DNA from: Streptomyces sp. CGMCC 4.7035
GTDB taxonomy: Bacteria; Actinomycetota; Actinomycetes; Streptomycetales; Streptomycetaceae
Assembly (NCBI RefSeq): GCF_031583065.1
Contig: NZ_CP134053.1
Location: forward strand, 5,249,001-5,313,000
Direction: 5' to 3'
DNA length: 64,000 nt
How positions within the stretch are numbered: position 1 is the first letter of the stretch; each line of letters opens with the position of its first letter. Shown here one piece after another: positions 1 to 10,057 of this stretch. The notes under the pieces are model-generated. The model was not told the DNA's origin, searched no databases, and saw nothing but the letters and a program-made list of their open reading frames with translations. The position numbers and the translations under genes are program-made.

Positions 1-224
1 ACCGGGGAGCCGAGGGTGAGACCGTGCCGGACACCGCCGAGGAAGGTGACCTCGTCGCGCTCGAACTTCATGCGGGCACCGCGCCCATAGCCCAGCCGCC
101 GCCTCGCCAGGTGGTCCGCCACCATCTCCGTGGTGATCGGCACGCCGGCGGGAAGTCCCTCCAGCGTCGCGACGAGTGCGGGTCCGTGCGACTCCCCCGC
201 GGTCAGCCAGCGCAACCTGCTCAA
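1..224 (-). CDS. aroC: Chorismate synthase, N-terminal part (runs off the window)
   Basis: Last step of the shikimate pathway: converts EPSP to chorismate, using reduced FMN. About 74 residues are visible. They begin [16 protein letters not shown], the family's N-terminal signature, followed by the basic stretch [15 protein letters not shown] and then [14 protein letters not shown]. The start is taken as TTG at 224, because the conserved SRLRW begins right after it and GAGGAG lies about 7 nt upstream. An upstream ATG is out of frame. The C-terminal part lies beyond position 1. aroE lies upstream on the same strand, so the two pathway genes are neighbours. Confidence 0.93.
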   Translation of the reverse strand, partial: MSRLRWLTAGESHGPALVATLEGLPAGVPITTEMVADHLARRRLGYGRGARMKFERDEVTFLGGVRHGLTLGSP

Positions 225-579
225 CGGTGCTCCTCATGCTCGCGCCTGGAACTGCGTTCTACGACGGCGCGACCGGGTGCGCGGCCCTGGCCCGCCACCC
301 CCGATCCTCCCACGTCCCGGCCCTGGACCCGGCCGCCGGTCCAGCTGTCGGACGCGCACGCCGCCAGGTCGCCAGTCATCGGCCGAGTGCGGAGCTCCCG
401 GCTGCCGTGTCCGGCAGCCGGGAACCCACCGGCGCGTCAGCCGCAGTGGCCGAAGCCGCTCGTGTAGCTGTCCCAGAAGATCCCGTTGTCGACCTACTCG
501 ATGCCACCTGTGAACGCCAAGCCGATGTGCGGGCACCATCACTCAAGAAGAAATCAGTGCGCCCTGCCGGCCCGGACGA
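225..579. other. Intergenic region between aroE and aroC with one hairpin
   Basis: About 355 bp without a supported gene. It holds a perfect 11-bp stem with a 4-nt loop (arms 397-407 and 412-422), which on the minus strand would lie between aroE and aroC and may act as a terminator. A short minus-strand reading near 440-500 gives protein-like residues (VDNGIFWDSYTSGFGHCG) but is closed by a stop just upstream, so at most it is a remnant. Confidence 0.45.
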
Positions 580-1419
580 TCACGCGCGCGTGAGACCCCG
601 TTCACCCGCCGCCCGCATCGCCGCCAGCGGCGCCGGCGCATGCCCGGTCATCTGCTCGACCTGGAGCACCGCCTGGTGCACCAGCAGATCGAGGCCGCTG
701 ACGACCGCTCCCCCGTACGCCGACCAGCGGGCCGCGAGATTCGTGGGCCACGGCTCGTACAGGACGTCGAAGAGCGTGGCCGGCCGCTCGGGGACGGCGG
801 ACGTGAGGGCATCCGTGGTGCCTGCGGGGGTCGTGGCGATCACCAGTGGAGCGCGCAAAGCCTGTGCGGCGTCGTCCCAGTCCTCGGTGCGCACCTCGAC
901 ATCCAGCCGCTTACCCCACTCCCTCATCTCTGCCGCACGCGCCGCGCTGCGGACGTAGACGACGACCTCGCCCTCGCAGATCCGCGACAGCGCGGCCAGC
1001 GCGGACGAGGCGGTGGCTCCCGCACCGAGGATGGCCGCGGATTCGACACGGTCGATCCCGTGCTCGCGGAGCGCCTCGACCATGCCCGGGATATCGGTGT
1101 TGTCGCCGAGGCGCCGCCCGTCCTCGGTGAACACGACCGTGTTGACCGCCTCGACGGAGGCCGCGGTGTCGCTGATCTCGTCGAGCAGCGGGATCACCGC
1201 GCGCTTGAGCGGCATGGTCAGCGAGAGCCCGGCCCACTCCGGCCCGAGCTTCTCGATGAATCCGGGCAGCGCCGCCTCGTCGACCTCGAACCGGTCGTAC
1301 GTCCAGTCGGCCAGACCCAGTTCCTCGTAAGCGGCGCGGTGCAGCACCGGGGAGAGGGAGTGGGCGATCGGCGAGCCGAGGACTGCGGCGCGCCGCGCCT
1401 CACCTTCCCGCACTGTCAT
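580..1419 (-). CDS. aroE: Shikimate dehydrogenase
   Basis: 279 residues. Reduces 3-dehydroshikimate to shikimate with NADPH. The N-terminal substrate domain shows GSPIAHSLSPVLHRAAYEELG with the shikimate-binding SLSP, then the catalytic-lysine region LSLTMPLKRAV and the EAVNTVV and NTDIPG motifs. The nucleotide-binding loop is GAGATASSA. The C-terminal end has GLDLLVHQAVLQ. The ATG at 1419 is chosen because homology begins there (TVREGEARRAAVLGSPIAHS). It lies inside the 3' end of mltG (20-nt overlap), so the two are probably translationally coupled. Confidence 0.92.
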   Translation of the reverse strand: MTVREGEARRAAVLGSPIAHSLSPVLHRAAYEELGLADWTYDRFEVDEAALPGFIEKLGPEWAGLSLTMPLKRAVIPLLDEISDTAASVEAVNTVVFTEDGRRLGDNTDIPGMVEALREHGIDRVESAAILGAGATASSALAALSRICEGEVVVYVRSAARAAEMREWGKRLDVEVRTEDWDDAAQALRAPLVIATTPAGTTDALTSAVPERPATLFDVLYEPWPTNLAARWSAYGGAVVSGLDLLVHQAVLQVEQMTGHAPAPLAAMRAAGERGLTRA

Positions 1420-3268
1420 TGAATTTGTCCCTGAGCTTCTGGAATTCCGCGTGGGTCTTCGCGAATTCCGTCTTTTCCATGCCGTCGGTCGCCACGAAAT
1501 AGATCCAGCCCTCGCTGGTGGGCTTGAGCGCCGCCTCCAGCGCACTCTCGCCCGGATTGTCGATCGGCCCCGGCGGGAGACCCTTATGAGTGTAGGTGTT
1601 GTACGGGTCCTGATTTCTGTTGATCTCGGACAAGCCGATGTGGATCTTACTCTGGCCCTTCAGGTAATTGAAGGTCGAGTCGAACTGGAGCAGCTGGTAC
1701 GTCTCCGTGTTGGTCGGCTTGAGGCGGTTGTAGATCACCTCCGCCATCTTGCGGTAGTCGTCGTGCGTCTTTCCCTCCGCCTGGACAAGGCTCGCGACCG
1801 TCAGGAGCTGCAGAGGATTCTGCAGGTTGAGGCTCTTGGCCTTGGCCTGGATGCCGAACTGGGCGTACTTCTGCTTGGCCATGTCGACCATTTGCTTGAG
1901 GACGTCCGCGGGCTTCATGCTCTTGGCGACCGGATAGCTGGACGGGTAGAGGAACCCTTCCAGCGGGTCCTTGATGTCCTTGTTGGTGTTGGCCCAGTCG
2001 GGAAGCCCGAAGGTCTTCCACTCCTTCTTGGCGATGTCCTGAGTGGTGCCCGCCTTGAGCTTCAGACGGTCGTCGATCGCCGCATAGATCTTGGCGTTGC
2101 GCCAGCCCTCGGCGATGATCAGGTTGTTCTTGCTCTTCGGGCTGAGCATCAACTCGACGGCGGCGGCCGCGGACATCTGCTTGTTCAGCGTGTACGTGCC
2201 GGCCTGGATGGACTTGCCGTTGGGGTTCGCCTCCTGCGCCGCGACGAACGCGTCGACACTCTTGACGACACCGGCCTTTTTCAGCAGCAGCCCGATGTCG
2301 GAGCCAAAAGAACCCTTAGGAATGGTGACAGTGATCTGCTCGCCCGTCCCGTCACCCGCGTAGTCAGGCGCCGCGCCGAAACGATTTTGGTAGAACTCGT
2401 ACCCGTAGTATCCGACTCCGCCGACGCCGCCGCCGAGGACCAGGACGACCACCAGGCAGGCGCAGCCGTTGCGGCGCTTCCTCTCCTTGCCGCCGCCCTT
2501 CTCCTTGCCGCCGCGCCCCTTGCGCTCCTCGCGGCCACGGCGGTCGCCGGGCTCATCGACGTCGTCTTCGTCATCGTCGCCGTCCGCGAAAAACGCGTGT
2601 TCGCCCTGGTCGGGGCCGGGGTCCCAGTCGGTCTCGGGCTCCGGCTCGGCACGCCGCCGGTTCGGTGGTTCGGGCGGCGGATAGGCGTCGGGCGTCTGGT
2701 AGAAGTCGGGCTGCTCCCCGCCGTACGCACCGGCCTGGGCACCGTACGGGTCAGCCGGGTCGGCGGGGTACGGAGCCTGGCCCTGCCCGCCGCCGTCCCA
2801 GCCGCCGTTGCCGTACTGCTGCTGCATCTGCCCGGAGTACTGCTGCCCCTGCTGCTGGTACTGCTGCTGTCCCGGCTGCTGACCTTGCTGCGGGTACTGC
2901 TGCTGACCTTGCTGCTGACCTTGCTGCGGGTACTGCTGCTGACCTTGCTGCTGACCTTGCTGCGGGTACTGCTGCTGACCTTGCTGCTGATACTGCTGCT
3001 GCCCCTGGCCCGAGTGCTGCTGGTAGTCCTGGTGACCCTGGTCCGGGTACTGCTGATAGCCCTGCTGGCTCTGGTCGTATGCGGCCTGCCGGCCGTCCGC
3101 CCACTCACCGTAGTGCTGCTGCTCCGGCTGCTGCGGGTGGTGCTGCGGCTGGCCGCCGTAAGGGGACTGGGCCGCGTCGGCCTGCTGTCCTGCCCATCCG
3201 CTGTCCCCGTACAACGGGTCCTCCGGATGCCACGGTGCGGAGCCTGGGCCCCGGCCATACTCAGTCAT
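1400..3268 (-). CDS. mltG: Endolytic murein transglycosylase MltG (YceG family) with a long glutamine-rich cytoplasmic tail
   Basis: 622 residues. MltG cleaves nascent glycan strands at the membrane and helps set peptidoglycan chain length. Residues 1-265 form a low-complexity, probably cytoplasmic tail. It is Gln/Tyr/Gly-rich at about 41-152, with repeats of GQQQYPQQGQQQ, and then acidic and finally Lys/Arg-rich. One membrane helix follows (about 268-290, CLVVVLVLGGGVGGVGYYGY). The rest is the YceG domain; the likely catalytic Glu is near residue 498 in ASLVQAEGKTHDDYRKMA. E. coli MltG is about 340 residues, so the tail accounts for the extra length. It is followed by aroE and preceded by ruvX. 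Confidence 0.9.
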   Translation of the reverse strand: MTEYGRGPGSAPWHPEDPLYGDSGWAGQQADAAQSPYGGQPQHHPQQPEQQHYGEWADGRQAAYDQSQQGYQQYPDQGHQDYQQHSGQGQQQYQQQGQQQYPQQGQQQGQQQYPQQGQQQGQQQYPQQGQQPGQQQYQQQGQQYSGQMQQQYGNGGWDGGGQGQAPYPADPADPYGAQAGAYGGEQPDFYQTPDAYPPPEPPNRRRAEPEPETDWDPGPDQGEHAFFADGDDDEDDVDEPGDRRGREERKGRGGKEKGGGKERKRRNGCACLVVVLVLGGGVGGVGYYGYEFYQNRFGAAPDYAGDGTGEQITVTIPKGSFGSDIGLLLKKAGVVKSVDAFVAAQEANPNGKSIQAGTYTLNKQMSAAAAVELMLSPKSKNNLIIAEGWRNAKIYAAIDDRLKLKAGTTQDIAKKEWKTFGLPDWANTNKDIKDPLEGFLYPSSYPVAKSMKPADVLKQMVDMAKQKYAQFGIQAKAKSLNLQNPLQLLTVASLVQAEGKTHDDYRKMAEVIYNRLKPTNTETYQLLQFDSTFNYLKGQSKIHIGLSEINRNQDPYNTYTHKGLPPGPIDNPGESALEAALKPTSEGWIYFVATDGMEKTEFAKTHAEFQKLRDKFNDSAGR

Positions 3269-3393
3269 CGATCCCCTAGAGCCGCGAGGCGGCGATGGCG
3301 CGGCGTTTGCGACGCTAGGCCCGGTTCCGCCTCTTTGCTGTGCGGTGGCTGTTCGAACACCATCGCATCGCGCGGAACGTTACCGTATCGCGA

Positions 3394-3858
3394 TCAGATG
3401 ACCACTTCGACGCCCTCGCCGGGAGATTTCCCTGACACTCGTTCGGATTCCAGCGCCTGCTGCAGGATGATCACGGCGGCCGCCTGGTCGATGACGGACC
3501 GGCCCTTCTTCGTCTTCACGCCCGAAGCGCGCAGCCCCTGACTGGCCGTCACCGTGGTCATCCGCTCGTCGACGAGCCTGACCGGAACCGGCGCGATCAT
3601 GCGGGCCAGTTCCTGGGCGAAGCCGCGGACCTTGACCGCCGCCGGACCCTCGCCCCCCTTGAGGGAGCGAGGGAGTCCGACAACGACCTCGATCGGCTCG
3701 TACTCCTCGACGAGTTGCTTCAACCGGCGCTGAGCTGCCGGAATGTCCCGCCCCGGGACCGTCTCGACCGGGGTGGCGAGGATCCCGTCGGGGTCGCACG
3801 AGGCGACCCCGATACGGGCGTCACCGACGTCGATCGCGAGTCGGCGTCCTCTTCTCAT
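3394..3858 (-). CDS. ruvX: YqgF/RuvX family nuclease (putative Holliday junction resolvase or pre-16S rRNA nuclease)
   Basis: 154 residues, the usual length. RNase H-like fold: the first beta strand carries the metal-binding Asp in RRLAIDVGDARIGVA. VVVGLPRSLKGGEGPAA and VRLVDERMTTVTA follow, and the last acidic residue lies in the C-terminal RSVIDQAAAVIILQ. Family members process the 5' end of 16S rRNA or resolve junctions; the sequence does not decide between these. It lies 15 bp downstream of alaS and upstream of mltG, a common actinobacterial gene order. Confidence 0.88.
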   Translation of the reverse strand: MRRGRRLAIDVGDARIGVASCDPDGILATPVETVPGRDIPAAQRRLKQLVEEYEPIEVVVGLPRSLKGGEGPAAVKVRGFAQELARMIAPVPVRLVDERMTTVTASQGLRASGVKTKKGRSVIDQAAAVIILQQALESERVSGKSPGEGVEVVI

Positions 3859-3873
3859 CTTCTTGGCCGTTTC

Positions 3874-6546
3874 TTACTTGGCGGTCTCGGCGACCAGGCG
3901 CTCGACGGCCTCGACAGCCTCACCGACGGCGGCCGGGTTCTGGCCGCCGCCCTGGGCGACGTCCGGCTTGCCGCCACCGCCGCCGCCGAGGGTCTTGGCG
4001 GCCGTGCGGACCAGTTCACCGGCCTTGAGACCGCGCTCGCGGGCGGCCTCGTTGGTGGCGATGACCGTGAGGGGCTTGCCGTTGTTGACGGTGAAGAGGG
4101 CGACCACGGCGGCCCGTCCGCCCTGGATGCGGCCGCGCACGTCCAGGACCAGCTTGCGCAGGTCGTCCGGCGTGGTGCCGTCCGGAACCTGGCCGGTGAC
4201 CACAGCGATCCCGCGGACGTCCTTGGCGGACTCGGCCAGACCGGCGGCGGCCTGCAGCACCTTCTCGGCGCGGAACTTCTCGATCTCCTTCTCGGCGTCC
4301 TTCAGCTTGCCGAGCATGGCGGAGACCTTCTCCGGGAGCTCCTCCGGACGGCCCTTGATCAGCTCCTGGAGCTGGGCGACGACCGTGTGCTCACGGGCGA
4401 GGAAGTTGTAGGCGTCCACTCCGACGAGGGCCTCGATACGACGTACGCCGGAGCCGATCGAGGACTCGCCGAGAAGCTTCACCAGACCCAGCTGGGCGGT
4501 GTTGTGGACGTGCGTACCGCCGCACAGCTCCTTGGAGAAGTCGCCGATGGTCACGACGCGGACGCGCTCGCCGTACTTCTCACCGAACTCGGCGATGGCG
4601 CCCTGCTTCTTGGCCTCGTCGATGCCCATGATCTCGGCCTGGACGTCCAGGTCGCGAGCGAGCACCTCGTTGATCTTCTGCTCGACGTCGGTCATCACGG
4701 CCGTCGGCACGGCGGAGGGCGAACCGAAGTCGAAGCGGAAGCGGCCGGGCTGGTTCTCGGAACCGGCCTGGGCGGCCGTCGGGCCGAGGGCGTCGCGCAG
4801 AGCCTGGTGGGTGAGGTGGGTGGCCGAGTGGGCGCGGGCGATGGCCTTGCGGCGGCGGTGGTCGATCGAGGCCTGGGCCTTGGCACCGACCGTCACCTCG
4901 CCGACCTGGACGACGCCCTTGTGGACGTACACACCAGGGACCGGCTTCTGGGTGTCGCGGATCTCGATGACGGCACCGGAGTCGACCTTGATACGGCCGG
5001 TGTCGCCGATCTGGCCGCCGCCCTCGGCGTAGAAGGGGGTGCGGTCGAGGACGATCTCGACCTCGTCGCCCTCGGTGGCGGCCGGGGAGGAGGTGCCGTC
5101 GACGAGGATGCCGACGATGGTCGACTCGCCCTCGGTGTCGCTGTAGCCGATGAAGTCGGTCTCGCCGACCTTGTCGGCGATCTCCCGGTAGGCGCCGGCG
5201 CCGGCGTGGCCGGTCTTCTTGGCCTGGGCGTCGGCCTTGGCACGCTCCCGCTGCTCCTTCATCAGGCGGCGGAAGCCGTCCTCGTCCACGGACAGGCCCT
5301 GCTCGGCGGCCATCTCCAGGGTGAGGTCGATCGGGAAGCCCCAGGTGTCGTGGAGCAGGAAGGCCTTGTCGCCGGCGAGGACCGTGCCACCGGACTGCTT
5401 GGTCTCGGTGACGGCGGTGTCGAGGATGTTGGTGCCGGCCTTCAGCGTCTTGAGGAAGGCGTTCTCCTCGGCGAGGGCGACCTTCTCGATGCGCTCACGG
5501 TCGGTGACCAGCTCGGGGTACTGCTGGCCCATCATGCGGATCACGGTGTCGATCAGGTCCAGGACGACCGGACCGGTGGCGCCGAGAAGACGCATGTTGC
5601 GGATGGCGCGGCGCATGATGCGGCGCAGGACGTAGCCGCGGCCCTCGTTGCCGGGGGTGACGCCGTCACCGATCAGCATCGTGGCGGTGCGCATGTGGTC
5701 GGTGACCACGCGCAGGGAGACGTCCGAGGCGTGCGACTCGCCGTAGTGGACACCGGTCAGCTCGGTGGCCTTCTTGATCACGGCCATGGAGGTGTCGATC
5801 TCGTACATGTTCTGCACGCCCTGCAGAATCATGGCGAGCCGCTCCATGCCGAGGCCCGTGTCGATGTTCTTGCTCGGGAGGTCGCCAAGGATCTCGAAGT
5901 TGTCCTTTCCGGTGCCCTCGCCGCGCTCGTACTGCATGAAGACGAGGTTCCAGATCTCCACGTACCGCTCGTCGTTGACGGCGGGGCCGCCCTCGACGCC
6001 GAACTCGGGGCCGCGGTCGTAGTTGATCTCGGAACAGGGGCCGCAGGGGCCGGGGACGCCCATGGACCAGAAGTTGTCCTTCATGCCCAGGCGCTGGATG
6101 CGCTCCTTGGGCACACCGACGACCTCGTGCCAGATCTGCTCGGCCTCGTCGTCGTCCTTGTAGACGGTGATCCACAGGCGCTCGGGGTCGAGGCCGTAAC
6201 CGCCCTTGTCCTGGGGCGTGGTGAGCAGCTCCCAGGCGAGCTTGATGGCGCCTTCCTTGAAGTAGTCGCCGAAGGAGAAGTTGCCACACATCTGGAAGAA
6301 CGTGCCGTGCCGCGTGGTCTTGCCGACCTCTTCGATGTCGGGCGTGCGCACGCACTTCTGCACGCTGGTGGCGCGCGGGAACGGCGGCTTGACCTCGCCC
6401 AGGAAGTAGGGCTTGAAGGGCACCATGCCGGCCGGGACGAGGAGCAGAGTCGGGTCGTCCGCGATGAGCGACGCCGAAGGGACGACGGTGTGACCGCGCT
6501 CCTCGAAGAAGCTCAACCAGCGGCGGCGGATTTCAGCCGACTCCAT
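3874..6546 (-). CDS. alaS: Alanyl-tRNA synthetase
   Basis: 890 residues, full length. Charges tRNA-Ala. The class II core begins [22 protein letters not shown], with [18 protein letters not shown] and [19 protein letters not shown]. The editing domain carries [16 protein letters not shown] (HxxxH) and [15 protein letters not shown] (the CxxxH part of the zinc site). The C-terminal DHHA1-like part ends [17 protein letters not shown]. It overlaps the stop of the upstream DUF6167 gene by 1 nt (TGATG), so it is probably cotranscribed and coupled. Confidence 0.97.
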   Translation of the reverse strand: MESAEIRRRWLSFFEERGHTVVPSASLIADDPTLLLVPAGMVPFKPYFLGEVKPPFPRATSVQKCVRTPDIEEVGKTTRHGTFFQMCGNFSFGDYFKEGAIKLAWELLTTPQDKGGYGLDPERLWITVYKDDDEAEQIWHEVVGVPKERIQRLGMKDNFWSMGVPGPCGPCSEINYDRGPEFGVEGGPAVNDERYVEIWNLVFMQYERGEGTGKDNFEILGDLPSKNIDTGLGMERLAMILQGVQNMYEIDTSMAVIKKATELTGVHYGESHASDVSLRVVTDHMRTATMLIGDGVTPGNEGRGYVLRRIMRRAIRNMRLLGATGPVVLDLIDTVIRMMGQQYPELVTDRERIEKVALAEENAFLKTLKAGTNILDTAVTETKQSGGTVLAGDKAFLLHDTWGFPIDLTLEMAAEQGLSVDEDGFRRLMKEQRERAKADAQAKKTGHAGAGAYREIADKVGETDFIGYSDTEGESTIVGILVDGTSSPAATEGDEVEIVLDRTPFYAEGGGQIGDTGRIKVDSGAVIEIRDTQKPVPGVYVHKGVVQVGEVTVGAKAQASIDHRRRKAIARAHSATHLTHQALRDALGPTAAQAGSENQPGRFRFDFGSPSAVPTAVMTDVEQKINEVLARDLDVQAEIMGIDEAKKQGAIAEFGEKYGERVRVVTIGDFSKELCGGTHVHNTAQLGLVKLLGESSIGSGVRRIEALVGVDAYNFLAREHTVVAQLQELIKGRPEELPEKVSAMLGKLKDAEKEIEKFRAEKVLQAAAGLAESAKDVRGIAVVTGQVPDGTTPDDLRKLVLDVRGRIQGGRAAVVALFTVNNGKPLTVIATNEAARERGLKAGELVRTAAKTLGGGGGGKPDVAQGGGQNPAAVGEAVEAVERLVAETAK

Positions 6547-6896
6547 CAGTGGTCCTCATTCCGGTTGTACGAGTACGTCGTGGTCTCGATGTACTTCGGG
6601 TTGTTGCGGTTCTCGATGGCGGCGTACCGCCGGGGTGCGGGGAGTTCCGGGTCGACGGGTGCGTCCAGGCCGAGCGCGTCGCCGAGTTCGGCCTCCCGCT
6701 GAGCCATGTTGTCGCGGACGTCGAGCGCGAAGCCCACCGCGCGGTCCTTGAGCCGGTGGCCGGCCTCGATCGCCTTGTTCGCCGCCGTCGCGGCAAGGTT
6801 CTCGGGGGTCAGCTGCTTCAGCTTGCGGTTGACCTTGGTGGTGGCCCACACACCGGCGGCTACGCCCGTGGTGAACCAGAACGTACGGCGGAACAT
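6546..6896 (-). CDS. Small DUF6167-type membrane-associated protein
   Basis: 116 residues, function unknown. It begins with one hydrophobic stretch ([21 protein letters not shown]), then an amphipathic helical region ([44 protein letters not shown]), and ends in a Tyr/Asn-rich polar tail. The family is found next to alaS in Streptomyces, and the 1-nt overlap with alaS fits one transcript. The DUF number is from memory and not checked. Confidence 0.8.
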   Translation of the reverse strand: MFRRTFWFTTGVAAGVWATTKVNRKLKQLTPENLAATAANKAIEAGHRLKDRAVGFALDVRDNMAQREAELGDALGLDAPVDPELPAPRRYAAIENRNNPKYIETTTYSYNRNEDH

Positions 6897-6903
6897 CGCT
6901 CGG

Positions 6904-7350
6904 TCAGTCTCTCTTTTCCCGGGTGTTCCGCTTTGCCCGTCGCGCGGACGGGACGGTGCGGCCCACGATCACGGTACGCCGGGGCTCCTTGGCGGGCACG
7001 CTCTCACGGCGGCCGGCGATTGCCCGGCGCACGCCATAGCCGAACGCCGCGACCTTGACCAGGGGGCCGCCGAAGGTGGACGCGACAGTCGTCGACAGTG
7101 CCGACGCGTTCGACGTGACCTCCTGGACGTCCGACGCGATCGCGTCGACCCGGTCGATCTGGGTCTGTGCGGAGCGCACCGCGACGGAGGCGTCGGCCAG
7201 CAGCGGAACGGCCTGGTCGGTCACGTCCGCCACCAGCTTGGTGGTCGCCTTGAGCGTCTGGGCCAGCCTCGCCAGCGCGACGGCGAGGAAGGAGACCAGG
7301 ATCGCCCAGAAGACGGCCACCAGGATCCCGGCCACCTCTCCACCGGACAC
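6904..7350 (-). CDS. DUF948-type membrane protein
   Basis: 148 residues with a GTG start at 7350 (SGGEVAGILVAVFWAILV). One N-terminal membrane helix (about residues 5-27) is followed by a long helical segment (LAQTLKATTKLVADVTDQAVPLLADASVAVRSAQTQIDRVDAIASDVQEV), as in DUF948 proteins, and a basic tail (SARRAKRNTREKRD). An ATG at 7386 in frame would add 12 residues. Family members are thought to act at the envelope, but no reaction is known. It lies 7 bp upstream of the DUF6167 gene. Confidence 0.78.
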   Translation of the reverse strand: MSGGEVAGILVAVFWAILVSFLAVALARLAQTLKATTKLVADVTDQAVPLLADASVAVRSAQTQIDRVDAIASDVQEVTSNASALSTTVASTFGGPLVKVAAFGYGVRRAIAGRRESVPAKEPRRTVIVGRTVPSARRAKRNTREKRD

Positions 7351-7564
7351 TGTGCGCACCCGCTCCCTAAGAACGTGCCTGAACATCGAAAAGTCGTCCC
7401 CCGAGCCTATCGCGCCGGGGCGGCCGGTCCGTACCGGATTAGACGCCCGCGCGCAGCCGGAGTTGCGTACGACGACGGCACGGAGTGTATGCGGAGCGGC
7501 GCGGTCCGTGTCCATGGCGTCAACTCCCGCTCAGCGCTGGACGGTTGGGGCCCGGATATGCGGG

Positions 7565-7608
7565 AGCCCGCCGTCCCGCCCGCCGGAAGGGCGGGGAGAC
7601 GACGGGCT
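7565..7608 (-). terminator. Hairpin terminator downstream of rpsD
   Basis: Inverted repeat with outer arms AGCCCGCCGTC (7565-7575) and GACGACGGGCT (7598-7608), one mismatch, extended inward by CCGCCC/GGGCGG. It lies 36 bp past the rpsD stop. Confidence 0.7.
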
Positions 7609-7643
7609 GACGCGCTGGGAGGCTTACGTCCGCGGATGTGCGA

Positions 7644-8258
7644 TCAGCGGGCGTAGTACTCGACGACGAGCTGCTCGTCGCAGATCACCGGGATCTCCTT
7701 GCGGTTCGGCTCACGGTCCAGGCGGAACGCCAGGGCCTTGAGGTTCACCTGGAGGTAGCGCGGGGTCTCGCCGTCGGGGGCGAAGCCACCCTCGCGGGCG
7801 ACCTGGAAGAGCGTCTTCTCGCGGCTGCGCTCGCGGACCATCACGACGTCGTCGGGACGGACGCGGAACGACGGCTTGTCGACCTTCTGGCCGTTGACCT
7901 CGATGTGGCCGTGGACGACCATCTGGCGGGCCTGGTAGATCGTGCGGGCGATGCCCGAACGCAGGACCAGCGCGTCGAGACGACGCTCCAGCTCGATGAT
8001 CAGGGCCTCACCGGTCTTGCCCTGGACCTTGGAGGCACGCTCGTAGGCGCGCACGAGCTGACGCTCGGACACGTCGTACTGCGCGCGCAGACGCTGCTTC
8101 TCCAGCAGACGGACCTTGTAGTCCGAGTTCTGCTTGCGGCCGCGGCCGTGCTCACCCGGCGGGTAGGGGCGGGCCTCGAAGTACTTGACGGCCTTGGGGG
8201 TCAGCGCGATGCCGAGGGCACGCGACTTCTTGACCTTGGGGCGGGACTGGTTCGCCAT
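7644..8258 (-). CDS. rpsD: Ribosomal protein S4
   Basis: 204 residues. 30S assembly protein that binds 16S rRNA and is part of the mRNA entry site. It begins [20 protein letters not shown], shows the [20 protein letters not shown] segment of the C- (zinc-less) S4 type, and carries the S4 RNA-binding domain ([40 protein letters not shown]). It stands alone here rather than in an S13-S11-S4 operon, as is usual in Streptomyces. Confidence 0.97.
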   Translation of the reverse strand: MANQSRPKVKKSRALGIALTPKAVKYFEARPYPPGEHGRGRKQNSDYKVRLLEKQRLRAQYDVSERQLVRAYERASKVQGKTGEALIIELERRLDALVLRSGIARTIYQARQMVVHGHIEVNGQKVDKPSFRVRPDDVVMVRERSREKTLFQVAREGGFAPDGETPRYLQVNLKALAFRLDREPNRKEIPVICDEQLVVEYYAR

Positions 8259-8604
8259 GAACCAAACACCTCGTGTTTCTGTGTGTATTCGGCTTCACCA
8301 GGGTTAGGGGAGGTCGCATCCGCAGCCGGGGAAACCCTGCGGGTCCGCGTGGGACCTGCCGGGCAGCCGCTCCCTGGTCTGGGCACATACGTGCAGCACG
8401 CGAGTGGCCCACCGACCCTTGCCCCGGGCTTCCGGGGAGGTGGTGGGCTGCCCGCGACACCGTTCGACGGTGCGCGACGCTCCTGGATCCCCGTGCCTGA
8501 CGGCGGTGGGGTTCCGGCTGGGTGTCCCGCTCTGGTGTTGCCGACCCCCCGATTTTGGGGTGCCGGACACGGGACTCAGCGCTTCGAGAAAGTCTACAGG
8601 GTGG
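8259..8604. other. Intergenic region upstream of rpsD
   Basis: 346 bp with no supported gene. It must hold the rpsD promoter and leader and the 3' end of the rarA transcript. A short CCCC/GGGG hairpin with an AT-rich loop near 8545-8570 could end rarA. I see no clear S4-binding pseudoknot. Confidence 0.4.
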
Positions 8605-9960
8605 CTACGGCTGCTTTCGACCGAGGTGCTTGCGGGTCCACTCCACGGCGTCCGCGTACCGCGCCTCCGCGCCGTGCCGGGTCGGGGTGTAGTACTGCCG
8701 GTCCTTGAGCGCGTCGGGCGCGTACTGCTGGCTGGCGATGCCCTCCGGCAGGTCGTGCGGGTACACATAACCCTGCGCGTGGCCGAGCTTGGCCGCGCCC
8801 TTGTAGTGACCGTCGCGCAGGTGCGGGGGCACGGGGCCGGCCAGTCCCTTGCGGACGTCCTCCATGGCCGCGCCGATCGCCGTGGTCGCGGAGTTCGACT
8901 TGGGGGCCAGGGCGAGGGCGATGGTGGCGTGGCTGAGGGTGAGGGCGGCCTCCGGGAAGCCGATCATCGCTACGGCCTGGGCGGCGGCGACGGCTATCGG
9001 CAGCGCGTTCGGGTCGGCGAGGCCGATGTCCTCGCTGGCGGAGATCATCAGGCGGCGGGCGATGAAACGGGGATCCTCGCCGGCCTCGATCATCCGGGCC
9101 AGGTAGTGCAGGGCCGCGTCGACGTCGGAGCCGCGGATGGACTTGATCAGTGCGCTCGCCACGTCGTAGTGCTGGTCGCCGTCGCGGTCGTACTTCACCG
9201 CGGCGCGGTCGACGGTCTCCTCCAGGGTCGAAAGGGCGATCTCCGCCTCGCCCTTGTCGAGCGCGGCCCCGGCCGCGGCCTCCAGGGCGGTCAGGGCGCG
9301 GCGGGCGTCGCCACCGGCGATCCGCAGGAGATGGGCCTCCGTGTCCTCGGGAAGCGTGACGGCGCCCTTGAGGCCGCGCTCGTCGGTGAGGGCGCGGCGA
9401 AGCAGGCCGCGCACGTCGTCGTCCGTGAGCGGTTCGAGGGTGAGCAGCAGGGAGCGGGACAGCAGCGGAGAGATCACCGAGAAGTACGGGTTCTCCGTGG
9501 TGGCCGCGATCAGGGTCACCCAGCGGTTCTCCACGGCCGGGAGCAGGGAGTCCTGCTGGGCCTTGCTGAAACGGTGGATCTCGTCGAGGAAGAGGACGGT
9601 CTCCTTGCCGAAGCCGCCGGTGGCCCGGCGGGCACCGTCGATGACCGCGCGGACCTCCTTGACGCCCGCGGTGATCGCCGACAGCTCGACGAAGCGCTTG
9701 TTGGTGGCCTTCGAGACGACGTACGCCAGTGTCGTCTTGCCGGTGCCGGGCGGGCCCCAGAGGATCACCGAGGAGGGTCCGGCGGGGCCGCCATTGCCCT
9801 CGCCGACCAGTCTGCGCAGCGGGGATCCCGGCTTGAGCAGGTGTTGCTGGCCCACCACCTCGTCGAGGGTGCGCGGGCGCATGCGGACCGCCAGGGGGCT
9901 ACCGGTCGGGTCCTTCTCCTGGCGTTCTTCTGCGGCGGCGGTGAACAGATCGGGCTCCAC
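8605..9960 (-). CDS. rarA: Replication-associated recombination protein A (AAA+ ATPase, MgsA/RarA)
   Basis: 451 residues. Acts at stalled replication forks. Walker A is [12 protein letters not shown], Walker B is [11 protein letters not shown], and a sensor 1 region is in [14 protein letters not shown]. The C-terminal RarA domain has [20 protein letters not shown], then [10 protein letters not shown], and ends [13 protein letters not shown]. The N-terminal [15 protein letters not shown] box is typical of the clamp-loader clade and is shared with RuvB, but the C-terminal half identifies RarA. Confidence 0.94.
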   Translation of the reverse strand: MEPDLFTAAAEERQEKDPTGSPLAVRMRPRTLDEVVGQQHLLKPGSPLRRLVGEGNGGPAGPSSVILWGPPGTGKTTLAYVVSKATNKRFVELSAITAGVKEVRAVIDGARRATGGFGKETVLFLDEIHRFSKAQQDSLLPAVENRWVTLIAATTENPYFSVISPLLSRSLLLTLEPLTDDDVRGLLRRALTDERGLKGAVTLPEDTEAHLLRIAGGDARRALTALEAAAGAALDKGEAEIALSTLEETVDRAAVKYDRDGDQHYDVASALIKSIRGSDVDAALHYLARMIEAGEDPRFIARRLMISASEDIGLADPNALPIAVAAAQAVAMIGFPEAALTLSHATIALALAPKSNSATTAIGAAMEDVRKGLAGPVPPHLRDGHYKGAAKLGHAQGYVYPHDLPEGIASQQYAPDALKDRQYYTPTRHGAEARYADAVEWTRKHLGRKQP

Positions 9961-10057
9961 ACTGAAACCCTATGTCACGCCACTGACAAGGCCGCCGCCG
10001 CCGACAACGCCGCCGACCCCGGCACCCGTGCTCGGGTCCGGGGCCCTTCGGCCTGGC

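Noticed and set aside
234..542. 102-residue reading between aroE and aroC
   Set aside because: Arg/Pro-rich with no domain; a better-looking peptide in another frame (VDNGIFWDSYTSGFGHCG) is closed by stops after about 18 codons, so no gene is supported.
3715..6702. 995-residue plus-strand reading over alaS
   Set aside because: Complement of alaS; the repetitive Leu/Gly/Asp composition reflects codon bias, and the minus-strand alanyl-tRNA synthetase is certain.
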